This document shows positions 26,462 to 34,902 of a stretch of 64,000 nt of DNA, piece by piece (positions within the stretch are counted from its first letter, which is position 1; every line of letters starts with the position of its first letter). The position numbers and the translations under genes are program-made. Source of the DNA: Parabacteroides sp. PFB2-10 (GTDB lineage Bacteria; Bacteroidota; Bacteroidia; Bacteroidales; Tannerellaceae). The notes under the pieces were generated by a model. It was not told the DNA's origin, ran no database searches, and was given only the letters and a program-made list of their open reading frames with translations. The stretch spans positions 1-64,000 of the forward strand of contig NZ_JARXWI010000017.1 in assembly GCF_029893085.1 (NCBI RefSeq), read 5' to 3'.

Positions 26462-27535
26462 ATGCAAAACAACAAAGAAGTGCAGCATCGCCATACCAAT
26501 CGCTATTTTTCCGACAAGTATGTGTATGCGGGTCAACACGACACGCCCACCACGATACGGCTGATCCAATATCATGCCGAAGGCATGGAAAAGAAAAACG
26601 TAAGCCTTAACACCTCCTCTTTCAGGGAGTTGACAAAGGGTGACCGTATCAGTTGGTTTCAGATACAGGGCATGACGGATGCAGCGACCATCAGCCGCTT
26701 GTTGCAAGAGTTTGGTGTGCGCAATATCGACATCCGGGATATCCTGACCCCTCACCATGTGGTGAAAATCGATGATAACGAAGATAATGTTTTGGTCGTT
26801 ATGAATAGCTGCTCGATGAATCACAAGAACCGGGTGGCTTCCGAACATATTGGCATCATAATAAAGGAACGGGTAGTGATCACGCTGACAGAAAGCAACG
26901 CGCCGCTATTTAAGAATGTAGAAAACGGCCTAAAGAATAATATACTGGACATCCGTACACAAAAGAGCGGCCTGTTGTTGGCTTTTCTGTTGAATTCCAT
27001 TCTGGTGGATATCATCGAGGTGGCGGCCAAAGTAGAGGTACTGTTGGAAAAGCTCGAAGATGGCCTGTTAGCTCCAACACCTACCCCTATGAATCATATC
27101 GGACAGTATATTCAGGAATGCCGCCATGCCAATCTGATCATACGGAAGAATACCTATCCGTTGAAAGAGGATTTCCCGAAACTGATCCGTCCGAAGCAAA
27201 ATATGATCGATGGCGAACTGGTTGCCCTGTTCGACGATTTGTTCGACCAATTGAAATACGCAATTCAGACATCAGAAAACAATAAAGAGATTCTCTCTTC
27301 ATTGATGGATCTGTATTCCTCGAACAATGATTTGAAAATGAACCGGGTGATGAAGCGCCTGACGGTGGTATCGACACTGTTTATTCCCATTACCTTCCTG
27401 GTAGGGCTGTGGGGAATGAATTTCAAGTATATGCCTGAACTGGACTGGGAGTATGGCTACCTGGTTTCTTTAGGTATTATTCTGATCACAGGTGTTGGCA
27501 CCTGGTTATTTATGAAGAAAAAGAGATGGATATAA
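26462..27535 (+). CDS. corA: CorA-family magnesium/divalent cation transporter
   Basis: A 357-residue inner-membrane channel protein. The long N-terminal cytoplasmic domain is followed by two C-terminal transmembrane helices with the signature YGMNF-like GLWGMNFKYMPEL at the end of the first. A basic KKKRW tail closes it. It overlaps the next gene by 10 bases, so the two are translationally linked. CorA proteins usually carry Mg2+ or Co2+; selectivity is not resolved here. The upstream start (MQNNKEVQHRH) is kept because the N-terminal segment looks family-like; ATG 26585 is an alternative. Confidence 0.9.
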   Translation: MQNNKEVQHRHTNRYFSDKYVYAGQHDTPTTIRLIQYHAEGMEKKNVSLNTSSFRELTKGDRISWFQIQGMTDAATISRLLQEFGVRNIDIRDILTPHHVVKIDDNEDNVLVVMNSCSMNHKNRVASEHIGIIIKERVVITLTESNAPLFKNVENGLKNNILDIRTQKSGLLLAFLLNSILVDIIEVAAKVEVLLEKLEDGLLAPTPTPMNHIGQYIQECRHANLIIRKNTYPLKEDFPKLIRPKQNMIDGELVALFDDLFDQLKYAIQTSENNKEILSSLMDLYSSNNDLKMNRVMKRLTVVSTLFIPITFLVGLWGMNFKYMPELDWEYGYLVSLGIILITGVGTWLFMKKKRWI

Positions 27536-28545
27536 AAATCAACATAGTACCCAAGCTGTTCGCCCTATTTGTTGGGGTCACCGTAGCGTGTACACCCCTG
27601 GTGAACGAGAGAGCGAATGAAACTGCATCAGCTGCCGACTCCCTTCTGGTAGAAGAGGAGAAGGAACCGGCATTTACCCGCGACCGAATCGTGATCGAAA
27701 AGGAACTGGCATACGACCAATACACCCTGGACGACACCTATCCTTACCGCGACACTACCCGTATGGTGCAATGGGAAACGATCAGAGACCGCCTCTTCTT
27801 TCTCGATTCCATCCAGCAGGAGCCTGCCGTGTGGGGAGTTGTTCAAAACTATAAGAACCTGAATGGCGAAGCGCCCCTGATCCGAAAATGGCATAGGGAT
27901 GAATATAAATTGGTGGCCGATGACTGGGGCGTAGCCCGCTATCAGTCGGTGCCGCTCTATGCGGTATATGATCGCGATACGGCGGAGAGATATCTTCGGG
28001 ATGGTTCCTTGGTCAAGATAATCGAGCAGGATTCTACGGCGTTTACGCGTGTGGAAACTGTGTGGATCGGCGGAGAATGGCTGGTGCCCAATAAATACCT
28101 GAAAGTGATTGGTGACACGGTGAGTTTTCATCACACCGTCGTGGTCGACCGGGAAAATCAAAACATTATCACGCTCGAAAAGGTCGATTCCGTATGGTAC
28201 GCACGGAGTATTAACCCGGCAACCACCGGATTGCATCAGCCCCCGTACGGACACGCGACGCCGATCGGTATGTTTGTCATTCAGGAGAAGAAACCCAAAA
28301 TGATCTACCTGAAAGACGGTTCCTCGGCACTCGGTGGGTTTGCCCCGCATGCCAGCCGGTTTACCAATGGAGCCTACCTGCATGGCGTTCCGGTGAATGC
28401 GCCCCGTACATCCCAGATAGAATACAGCCAGACATTAGGCACTACGCCGCGTTCGCATATGTGTGTCCGTAATGCCACCTCGCATGCCAAATTCATCTAT
28501 GACTGGGCACCGACACTGGCTTCGATTGTTTTTGTGATCGAATAA
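27526..28545 (+). CDS. YkuD-type L,D-transpeptidase lipoprotein
   Basis: A 339-residue envelope protein with a lipoprotein signal ending VTVAC. The C-terminal YkuD domain has His286 (YLHGVP) and nucleophile Cys313 in SHMCVRN, fitting the family pattern HX(n)S-H-x-C. Such enzymes make 3-3 cross-links in peptidoglycan or attach proteins to it. The middle region (about 100-210) may be an SH3-like substrate-binding domain. It overlaps corA by 10 bases. Confidence 0.8.
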   Translation: MDIKINIVPKLFALFVGVTVACTPLVNERANETASAADSLLVEEEKEPAFTRDRIVIEKELAYDQYTLDDTYPYRDTTRMVQWETIRDRLFFLDSIQQEPAVWGVVQNYKNLNGEAPLIRKWHRDEYKLVADDWGVARYQSVPLYAVYDRDTAERYLRDGSLVKIIEQDSTAFTRVETVWIGGEWLVPNKYLKVIGDTVSFHHTVVVDRENQNIITLEKVDSVWYARSINPATTGLHQPPYGHATPIGMFVIQEKKPKMIYLKDGSSALGGFAPHASRFTNGAYLHGVPVNAPRTSQIEYSQTLGTTPRSHMCVRNATSHAKFIYDWAPTLASIVFVIE

Positions 28546-28615
28546 CGATATTCGTCAGACTGCTAATGAATCCAAATAATACTTAACGCAAAGCGCTTCT
28601 CTCTGCCTATTTATA

Positions 28616-28623
28616 TACATTTG
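28616..28623 (+). promoter_or_regulatory. -7 element ahead of the second L,D-transpeptidase gene
   Basis: TACATTTG fits TAnnTTTG, 22 bases upstream of the ATG at 28646; no clear -33 element. Confidence 0.5.
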
Positions 28624-28645
28624 TCGAAATGTATGCAAGGAGAAG

Positions 28646-29353
28646 ATGCAAAGGCTGCTACTAATTATTATTCTATACCTGCTTCCTACTGTTCCTGTAT
28701 GTGATTATGTAGAATTAGACACGCCCGATCCGGTCGTGCCCGGTTATGATCTTTTATACCGGCAGATGCAGATGGAAGGGAAAGTCAGCCGGGAAGCATT
28801 TATGCAGGCCGTAACCGGCTTTTACAGTCTCGGGAACTGCCAGAAAGAGATCCTGACCCTGATCGATTTCTCCAAGCCATCTACGGAAGAACGCCTATAT
28901 GTGATCGACATGAAACAAAAGGAACTGCTTTACTCCTCACATGTTTCTCATGGACGTAATAGCGGCGATAACTGGGCCACCTCCTTCTCCAACGAACCAG
29001 GCTCTTATAAGAGTTCACTCGGTTTTTACAGGACTGACGGCACCTACCAAGGCAAAAACGGCTATTCCCTCTTATTGAACGGATTGGAGAAAGGCATTAA
29101 CGACAAGGCAAGAGAGCGGGCGGTAGTTATGCACGGCGCCCCCTACTCCGACCCTTCGGTGATCCGTTACGCCGGCAGACTGGGACGTAGCCAGGGATGT
29201 CCGGCTTTACCTTTGAAAATCAGCAAAACCATTATCGACACCATCAAACAGGGTTCTATCCTCTTTATCTATTCCGAGGATCCGACTTACGCCGAAAATA
29301 GTCCTGTTTTAGCTACAGCCTTGCAGAGCCAGCAGCCCCCTTTGCATACGTAA
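28646..29353 (+). CDS. Murein L,D-transpeptidase catalytic-domain protein (YkuD_2 type)
   Basis: A 235-residue exported protein with an N-terminal hydrophobic signal (LLLIIILYLLPTVPVC). The catalytic region has HGRNSGDNWATSFSN, SSLGFYRT, His163 in VVMHGAPY and Cys185 in GRSQGCPAL, typical of the second YkuD clade. It differs in architecture from its upstream neighbour, so the two are not duplicates. It converges on the LacI-type gene with only eight bases between stops. Confidence 0.82.
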   Translation: MQRLLLIIILYLLPTVPVCDYVELDTPDPVVPGYDLLYRQMQMEGKVSREAFMQAVTGFYSLGNCQKEILTLIDFSKPSTEERLYVIDMKQKELLYSSHVSHGRNSGDNWATSFSNEPGSYKSSLGFYRTDGTYQGKNGYSLLLNGLEKGINDKARERAVVMHGAPYSDPSVIRYAGRLGRSQGCPALPLKISKTIIDTIKQGSILFIYSEDPTYAENSPVLATALQSQQPPLHT

Positions 29354-29361
29354 TCAATTAT

Positions 29362-30375
29362 TTACCGGGTAGAATCGCGCACAATCAGTTTGGTTTTGAT
29401 AATCCGGCTGGCAATCTCTTCGTCGCTTCTTTTCCCACGAATGCGGTCTAACAAAAGACGCATCGCTGTCGTGCCTACTTCATAGCCATGCTGATCGACG
29501 GAGGTGAGCGTTGGGTCACTTAACTCGCAAATCGAATTATTGGTAAAACCGCACACTGCAATTTCTTCAGGCACACGATAGCCTAACTTTTTGGCCACAT
29601 TCAAAATGCCAATCGCAGTTTCATCATTCACGGCAAAGAAAGCGTCGGGAGGTTCCGGTAGGGCTAAGAGTTTTTCGGTCATCGATAACGCGTCGTGATA
29701 ATTATCGCACACCACTATAAAATCCGGATTGATTGCTACCCCATTCTTAAACAGAGCATCTTCATACCCCATGCGACGATTGTTTGAAATAACCAATTGA
29801 GAGGTGGATCCATAAAAAGCAATCCGCCGGCATCCGCTTTTCACCAAGTAATCGACCGCGGAATAGACTCCGTTATAATCATCCACCACCACCCGGTCGG
29901 TCAGTATGCCTTTACAGATACGGTCAAAAAAGACCATGGGGATCCCATTATCAGCCAATTCCTGAAAATGGTCGTAAGTCGATGTTGACTTAGCTACCGA
30001 CGAGAGAACGCCACACACATGAGCCTCCAGCATGGCTTGCACACATTTGACCTCGCGCTCATGGTTTTCCCTGCTATGGCTCACCAGAATACGGTAGCCC
30101 TCTTTCTCTGCTTCATCTTCTATACCCGAAAGCACGGAGGAAAAGAAATAATGAACCATTTCCGGCAGGATCACGCCGATTGTCTTATTCCGGTTCGTTC
30201 GAAGGCTCGTTGCCAACGGGTTGGGTCGGTAGTTGTGTTTTTTGGCGTATGTCGTAACCATCTCTTTGGTTTCCCGGCTGATATCCGGGTGATCAGACAA
30301 AGAGCGTGACACGGTAGAAGGGGAAATAGCTAATGCTTTCGCTATATCTTTAATAGTAATCTGTCTTTTTTCCAT
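29362..30375 (-). CDS. LacI-family transcriptional regulator
   Basis: A 337-residue repressor-type regulator, divergent from the polysaccharide locus. The N-terminal helix-turn-helix reads ITIKDIAKALAISPSTVSRSL with the hinge HNYRPNPLATSLR, followed by a periplasmic-binding-protein-like effector domain. The frame extends 40 residues upstream, but that part crosses the promoter; the start at 30375 (MEKRQITIKD) is family-like. It probably binds the palindrome at 30436-30459 and controls both itself and the GH53-SusCD operon. Use of a LacI protein rather than SusR or a hybrid two-component sensor is unusual for such a locus. Confidence 0.9.
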   Translation of the reverse strand: MEKRQITIKDIAKALAISPSTVSRSLSDHPDISRETKEMVTTYAKKHNYRPNPLATSLRTNRNKTIGVILPEMVHYFFSSVLSGIEDEAEKEGYRILVSHSRENHEREVKCVQAMLEAHVCGVLSSVAKSTSTYDHFQELADNGIPMVFFDRICKGILTDRVVVDDYNGVYSAVDYLVKSGCRRIAFYGSTSQLVISNNRRMGYEDALFKNGVAINPDFIVVCDNYHDALSMTEKLLALPEPPDAFFAVNDETAIGILNVAKKLGYRVPEEIAVCGFTNNSICELSDPTLTSVDQHGYEVGTTAMRLLLDRIRGKRSDEEIASRIIKTKLIVRDSTR

Positions 30376-30396
30376 GGTATTCTTTTCAGCACTTTT

Positions 30397-30428
30397 CAAA
30401 GATATGAAATTCATTGATTTCCGGCAAA
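30397..30428 (-). promoter_or_regulatory. Promoter of the LacI-family gene
   Basis: On the minus strand, TTTG (30425-30428) and TATCTTTG (30397-30404) are separated by 20 bases, an excellent match to the -33/-7 pattern. The transcript would begin near 30390, 15 bases before the chosen ATG. Confidence 0.75.
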
Positions 30429-30435
30429 CAATTAC

Positions 30436-30459
30436 GCAAACGATTCCGGTAACGTTTGC
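30436..30459. promoter_or_regulatory. LacI-type operator palindrome
   Basis: GCAAACG and CGTTTGC arms flank ATTCCGGTAA, with CCGG at the exact centre; 20 of 24 positions are symmetric. This is the classic form of a LacI/GalR-family operator. It adjoins the -33 box of the regulator gene (autoregulation) and lies about 57 bases upstream of the -7 box of the GH53 operon. Confidence 0.8.
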
Positions 30460-30515
30460 ATAACAGAAATTCTGCTTTGTTAAACAATTTAACATTTACA
30501 ACTGTTTTATTGATA

Positions 30516-30523
30516 TACATTTG
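30516..30523 (+). promoter_or_regulatory. -7 element of the polysaccharide-utilisation operon
   Basis: TACATTTG fits TAnnTTTG; TTTA at 30495-30498 is a weak -33 candidate. A leader of about 100 bases precedes the GH53 gene. Confidence 0.55.
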
Positions 30524-30627
30524 CAGAAATTGAAATCTTTACCTGAAACCAATCGTAAGATTGTCTAATGCATGAAACAAAAGATGAAATCTAATCTAAC
30601 CAGAGCATTCATAAAACCATTTATAGT

Positions 30628-31734
30628 ATGAGATTCTACAAGAACATGAAAAACGTAAAGCGATTAGCTTTCCTCTCTTGCATCGCTCTTGTGTTAGTAG
30701 CGTGCAACAGCAATAAAAATTCGGAATCCGACTCTGAAGAAGAGCAAACCCCAACGATTGAATTTGCCAAAGGGGCAGACATTAGCTGGGTGACAGAAAT
30801 GGAACAAAAGGGCATGAAGTTCTATCATGCGAACGGTGTTGAAGCCGATTGTTTCCGTTTGATGAAAGAGTTGGGTTTGAACGCGATCAGGCTCCGGGTT
30901 TGGGTTGATCCTACGGCGCATGGGAACTGGTGCAACAAAGAAGATGTGTTGGCAAAAGCAAAACGGACAAAAGCGTTAGGCATGGATGTGATGGTGAATT
31001 TCCATTATAGTGACTGGTGGGCTGACCCGGGAAAACAAAATATTCCTGCCGCATGGGCTTCCTATTCGTATGAAGAAATGAAAGCTGCAGTGGCAGATCA
31101 TACGACGGAGGTATTGCAACTATTAAAAGATAACCAAATCACTCCGAAATGGGTGCAGATTGGCAATGAAACCAGTAATGGTCTCTTGTGGCCTATGGGG
31201 TTAGCCGATAAAAATCCGGAACAATATGCCGGATTATTTGCCGCCGGATATAATGCAGCCAAAAAAGTATTCCCGGAAACGATTGCCATGGTACACCTGG
31301 ATAATGGTTTTGACGAAGAACTATATCGTTGGAATTTAGATATTTTGAAAAACAATGGAGCCACATGGGATATGGTCGGTATGTCGCTCTATCCTTACTG
31401 GGCCAAAGAAAGTGGTAAAGAGACCTCGGCAGACAAAGTCATTACGGATTGTATCGCTAATATTAAAAAGGTAAGCGAAAGATATAGCTGTGACGTGATG
31501 CTTGCAGAAACAGGCATGGAGTGTGCCGACGATCAAGGAAAACTGGTAAATGCATCGGTATTAAACGCGGGCAAAACCATGTTGACCCGTATCATTACCG
31601 AATGCCGTGACAACACAAACGGACGTTGCAAAGGAGTCTTCTATTGGGAGCCGGAATGCCGTCCAAGCCAATATCGACTGGGCGCATTTACTGAAGAGGG
31701 CTATCCTACCGCTATCATGGATGCCTTCAAGTGA
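30628..31734 (+). CDS. GH53 endo-beta-1,4-galactanase lipoprotein
   Basis: A 368-residue lipoprotein (lipobox LVAC) of glycoside hydrolase family 53, which cuts beta-1,4-galactan. Family features are GADISWVTEMEQKGMKFY, LRVWVDP, NFHYSDWWADPGKQ, the acid/base Glu in QIGNETSNG and the nucleophile Glu in LAETGME, and the final FYWEPEC. ATG 30646 is an alternative start. It is the first gene of an operon whose other enzymes (GH13, GH97) attack alpha-glucans, so the combination is unexpected. Confidence 0.88.
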   Translation: MRFYKNMKNVKRLAFLSCIALVLVACNSNKNSESDSEEEQTPTIEFAKGADISWVTEMEQKGMKFYHANGVEADCFRLMKELGLNAIRLRVWVDPTAHGNWCNKEDVLAKAKRTKALGMDVMVNFHYSDWWADPGKQNIPAAWASYSYEEMKAAVADHTTEVLQLLKDNQITPKWVQIGNETSNGLLWPMGLADKNPEQYAGLFAAGYNAAKKVFPETIAMVHLDNGFDEELYRWNLDILKNNGATWDMVGMSLYPYWAKESGKETSADKVITDCIANIKKVSERYSCDVMLAETGMECADDQGKLVNASVLNAGKTMLTRIITECRDNTNGRCKGVFYWEPECRPSQYRLGAFTEEGYPTAIMDAFK

Positions 31735-31803
31735 TTCTCTCCTTTTAAGTTGTATTTAATTTTAACAAAGGTACTCAGTATTTCTAATTAAATTTATAAA
31801 TGA

Positions 31804-34800
31804 ATGAAGCAAGTTAATCTTAGAATCTGTCAAACGATTCTGACCCTAATCTTAGGGCTATTCTTGTCTGTTGGCACTTATGCACAGGACATTACCGTAA
31901 AAGGGCAGGTAAAAGACGCCTCGGGAATGGAAGTGATAGGCGCGAATATCGTGGAAAAAGAGAACCCCACCAAGGGTACAATCACCGACTATGATGGTAA
32001 TTTTACATTAACCGTTCCGAAAGGTACTACATTAACCATTTCTTATATTGGTTATAAGACACAGGATATAGTTGTTGATCAACCCACACTGGTGGTTATA
32101 CTGCAAGATGACACCGAACTATTGAGCGAAGTAGTGGTGATCGGGTATGGGGTAGCCCGCAAAAACGACCTGACCGGTTCGGTTACCGCTATCAAACCGG
32201 ATGAGATGAACAAAGGACTTGTAACAACTCCCCAGGATATGTTGCAAGGAAAAATCGCCGGTGTGAGTGTCATCAACGGAGGGGGAGAACCGGGTGGTGG
32301 TGCTACCATCCGTATTCGCGGGGGATCCTCTCTGAACGCCTCCAATGACCCGTTGATTGTGATCGACGGATTGGCCATGGATAATTATGGTGTACAGGGG
32401 CTATCCAACCCGCTGGCGTTAGTAAACCCGGCCGACATCGAAACCTTCACTGTACTGAAAGATGCTTCCGCCACAGCGATCTATGGTTCGCGTGCCTCGA
32501 ATGGGGTTATCTTAATCACCACAAAGAAAGGGCAACGCAATTCCAAACCACGCATTTCGTATAATGGGAATGTATCGGTCAGCATGGTGACCAATAAAGT
32601 TGATATGTTGGATAGCAAAGAATATGTGGACTTTGTTCAGAATCTGTATGGCTATACGGACGAAGAGTTCCTTACTAGTCCGGAATATGCCTCTTTAGGT
32701 TATGTCGATGCACAGGGGAACCATGTTTTTGCCAATACAGACTGGCAGGATGAGATCTACCGTACGGCTGTCAGTACAGACCATAACCTGACAATAGCAG
32801 GAGGTTTGAAAAATATGCCTTACCGCATTTCTGTCGGATACACCAATCAGGACGGGATTTTAAAAACTTCCAGTTTTGAGCGTTATACGGCCAGCGTGAA
32901 TCTTTCCCCCTCTTTTATTGATGACCACTTGAAGATTAACTTCAACGCGAAGGGGATGTATTCAAAAACGACCTATGCCAATACAGGCGCTATCGGAGGA
33001 GCTGCTTCGATGGATCCGACCAAACCGGTATATGGAGGCACCGAGTTTTATGATAAGAATTTCGGAGGCTACTGGCAATGGGCCGAACCTGTAACCCGTG
33101 AGGATGACCCGGAATGGGGATATCAGATCAATACCCTGGCACCTGTCAATCCGGTTTCTCTGTTGAACACCACTTCCGACAAAGGTCGTTCGAAAGTGTT
33201 GATGGGTAATTTTGAAGCTGACTATAAGGTACACGGATTGGAAGATTTGCATCTGCACGTGAATGCGGGTATGGATATTGCTACGGGTAAGTCCAACAAG
33301 CATTACTCACGTTACAATGAGCCTAACTACTATTTCGGCAGTACTGGATGGAACACACAAGACACCTATAACCTTTCTTTGAATATGTATGCCCAATACA
33401 TGAAAGACTTCGGCGAGAATCATCATTTTGATATCATGGGAGGTTATGAATGGCAGCATTTCCGTAAAGAAACGGACTATTATTACTATGGCACCTATCC
33501 TCAATCCAGTCTGAGTCACGCAGGTGAGATATACAACCCATCGGAGAATACACTTTACAAAACGGAGAACTACCTGGTTTCTTTCTTTGGGCGTATGAAT
33601 TATTCTTTGCTTAATCGTTACCTGTTTACCTTCACATTGCGTGATGACGGTTCTTCTCGTTTTTCCAAGAAAAACCGCTGGGGATTGTTCCCATCTGCCG
33701 CTTTGGCATGGAAGGTGAAAGAAGAGAGTTTCCTTAGAGAGGTGGATGCGATTTCCGAATTAAAATTCCGTATTGGTTTTGGTGCAACAGGCCAGCAGGA
33801 AGGTATTGGTGATTACACCTATTTTGCGTCCTATACACCGAATTCAGAAGGCGCCTATTACCCTATTCTGGGAGATGGGGTAACCTATCGTCCAGATGCC
33901 TACAACAGCAATTTGACCTGGGAAAAGACGACCACTTATAATATTGGTCTGGATTGGGGCTTCTTCGATAATCGCTTTACGGCTAATATAGACTACTACT
34001 ATCGTAAAACAACAGACCTGATCAATAATGTATATGTAGCCGCCGGTTCAAACTTCAAAAACAAGGTAACCAGCAATATCGGTTCGCTGCACAACCAGGG
34101 TATTGAGTTCGCTATGAACTGGAGAGCCATTCAACAGCAGGATTGGCTTTGGGAGATAGGATTTAACCTGACGCATAACACCAATGAGATTGATGAACTG
34201 GTGAAAAGTACGAGTGACAAATACATTATCAACCATGGTGGTATTGCCGTGGGTGACGCTGGTACAAATGGTATCAAAGGCTGGTCGGTTGGTGAAGCGG
34301 TTTCCGCTTTCCATACCTATCAACAGGTATATGATGAGAATGGCCAACCCCTCGAAGGTGAATTTGTCGATCGCGATGGAAATGGTATTATCAACAACAA
34401 TGACCGTTATTTCTACAAGAAAGCGGACGCCGACGTATTGTTAGGATTGACATCCAAGATGATTTATAAAAATTGGGATTTCGGCTTCTCTCTTCGCGCC
34501 AGCTTAGGCAATTATGCTTATAATGCTGTCGATTGTAACCGTTCCAACCTGTCGATCTCCGGTATCTATTCCGGAAGTGCCTGGCATAATATCCCGCAAA
34601 TGGCAGTGGACAAAAACTGGAAGAATGTGAGCAGTATGGATGCTCTTTCCGACTACTTTATTCAGAATGCTTCTTTCCTGAAATGTGATAATATCACGTT
34701 GGGCTATTCTTTCGACAAGCTGTTTGGACAAAATATCAGCGGACGTACCTACCTTACGGCGCAGAATGTATTTACTATCTCCAAATACAAAGGAATTGAT

Positions 34801-34881
34801 CCGGAGATTAGTGGTGGATACGACGGCAGTATTTATCCGCGTCCTTTCGTTGGTATTTTCGGACTTAGTCTTAATTTCTAA
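31804..34881 (+). CDS. SusC-family TonB-dependent outer-membrane transporter
   Basis: A 1025-residue outer-membrane channel for oligosaccharides. After a signal peptide ending TYAQ comes a carboxypeptidase-regulatory-like domain (about 28-110), a TonB box/plug region with VVVIGYGVARKNDLTGSV and DASATAIYGSRASNGVIL typical of SusC, and a long beta barrel ending in LSLNF with terminal Phe. It pairs with the SusD-like lipoprotein starting 21 bases after its stop. It should import glycan fragments bound by SusD and SusE/F. Confidence 0.95.
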   Translation: MKQVNLRICQTILTLILGLFLSVGTYAQDITVKGQVKDASGMEVIGANIVEKENPTKGTITDYDGNFTLTVPKGTTLTISYIGYKTQDIVVDQPTLVVILQDDTELLSEVVVIGYGVARKNDLTGSVTAIKPDEMNKGLVTTPQDMLQGKIAGVSVINGGGEPGGGATIRIRGGSSLNASNDPLIVIDGLAMDNYGVQGLSNPLALVNPADIETFTVLKDASATAIYGSRASNGVILITTKKGQRNSKPRISYNGNVSVSMVTNKVDMLDSKEYVDFVQNLYGYTDEEFLTSPEYASLGYVDAQGNHVFANTDWQDEIYRTAVSTDHNLTIAGGLKNMPYRISVGYTNQDGILKTSSFERYTASVNLSPSFIDDHLKINFNAKGMYSKTTYANTGAIGGAASMDPTKPVYGGTEFYDKNFGGYWQWAEPVTREDDPEWGYQINTLAPVNPVSLLNTTSDKGRSKVLMGNFEADYKVHGLEDLHLHVNAGMDIATGKSNKHYSRYNEPNYYFGSTGWNTQDTYNLSLNMYAQYMKDFGENHHFDIMGGYEWQHFRKETDYYYYGTYPQSSLSHAGEIYNPSENTLYKTENYLVSFFGRMNYSLLNRYLFTFTLRDDGSSRFSKKNRWGLFPSAALAWKVKEESFLREVDAISELKFRIGFGATGQQEGIGDYTYFASYTPNSEGAYYPILGDGVTYRPDAYNSNLTWEKTTTYNIGLDWGFFDNRFTANIDYYYRKTTDLINNVYVAAGSNFKNKVTSNIGSLHNQGIEFAMNWRAIQQQDWLWEIGFNLTHNTNEIDELVKSTSDKYIINHGGIAVGDAGTNGIKGWSVGEAVSAFHTYQQVYDENGQPLEGEFVDRDGNGIINNNDRYFYKKADADVLLGLTSKMIYKNWDFGFSLRASLGNYAYNAVDCNRSNLSISGIYSGSAWHNIPQMAVDKNWKNVSSMDALSDYFIQNASFLKCDNITLGYSFDKLFGQNISGRTYLTAQNVFTISKYKGIDPEISGGYDGSIYPRPFVGIFGLSLNF

Positions 34882-34902
34882 TCATTAAAAAACAAGAATA
34901 AT

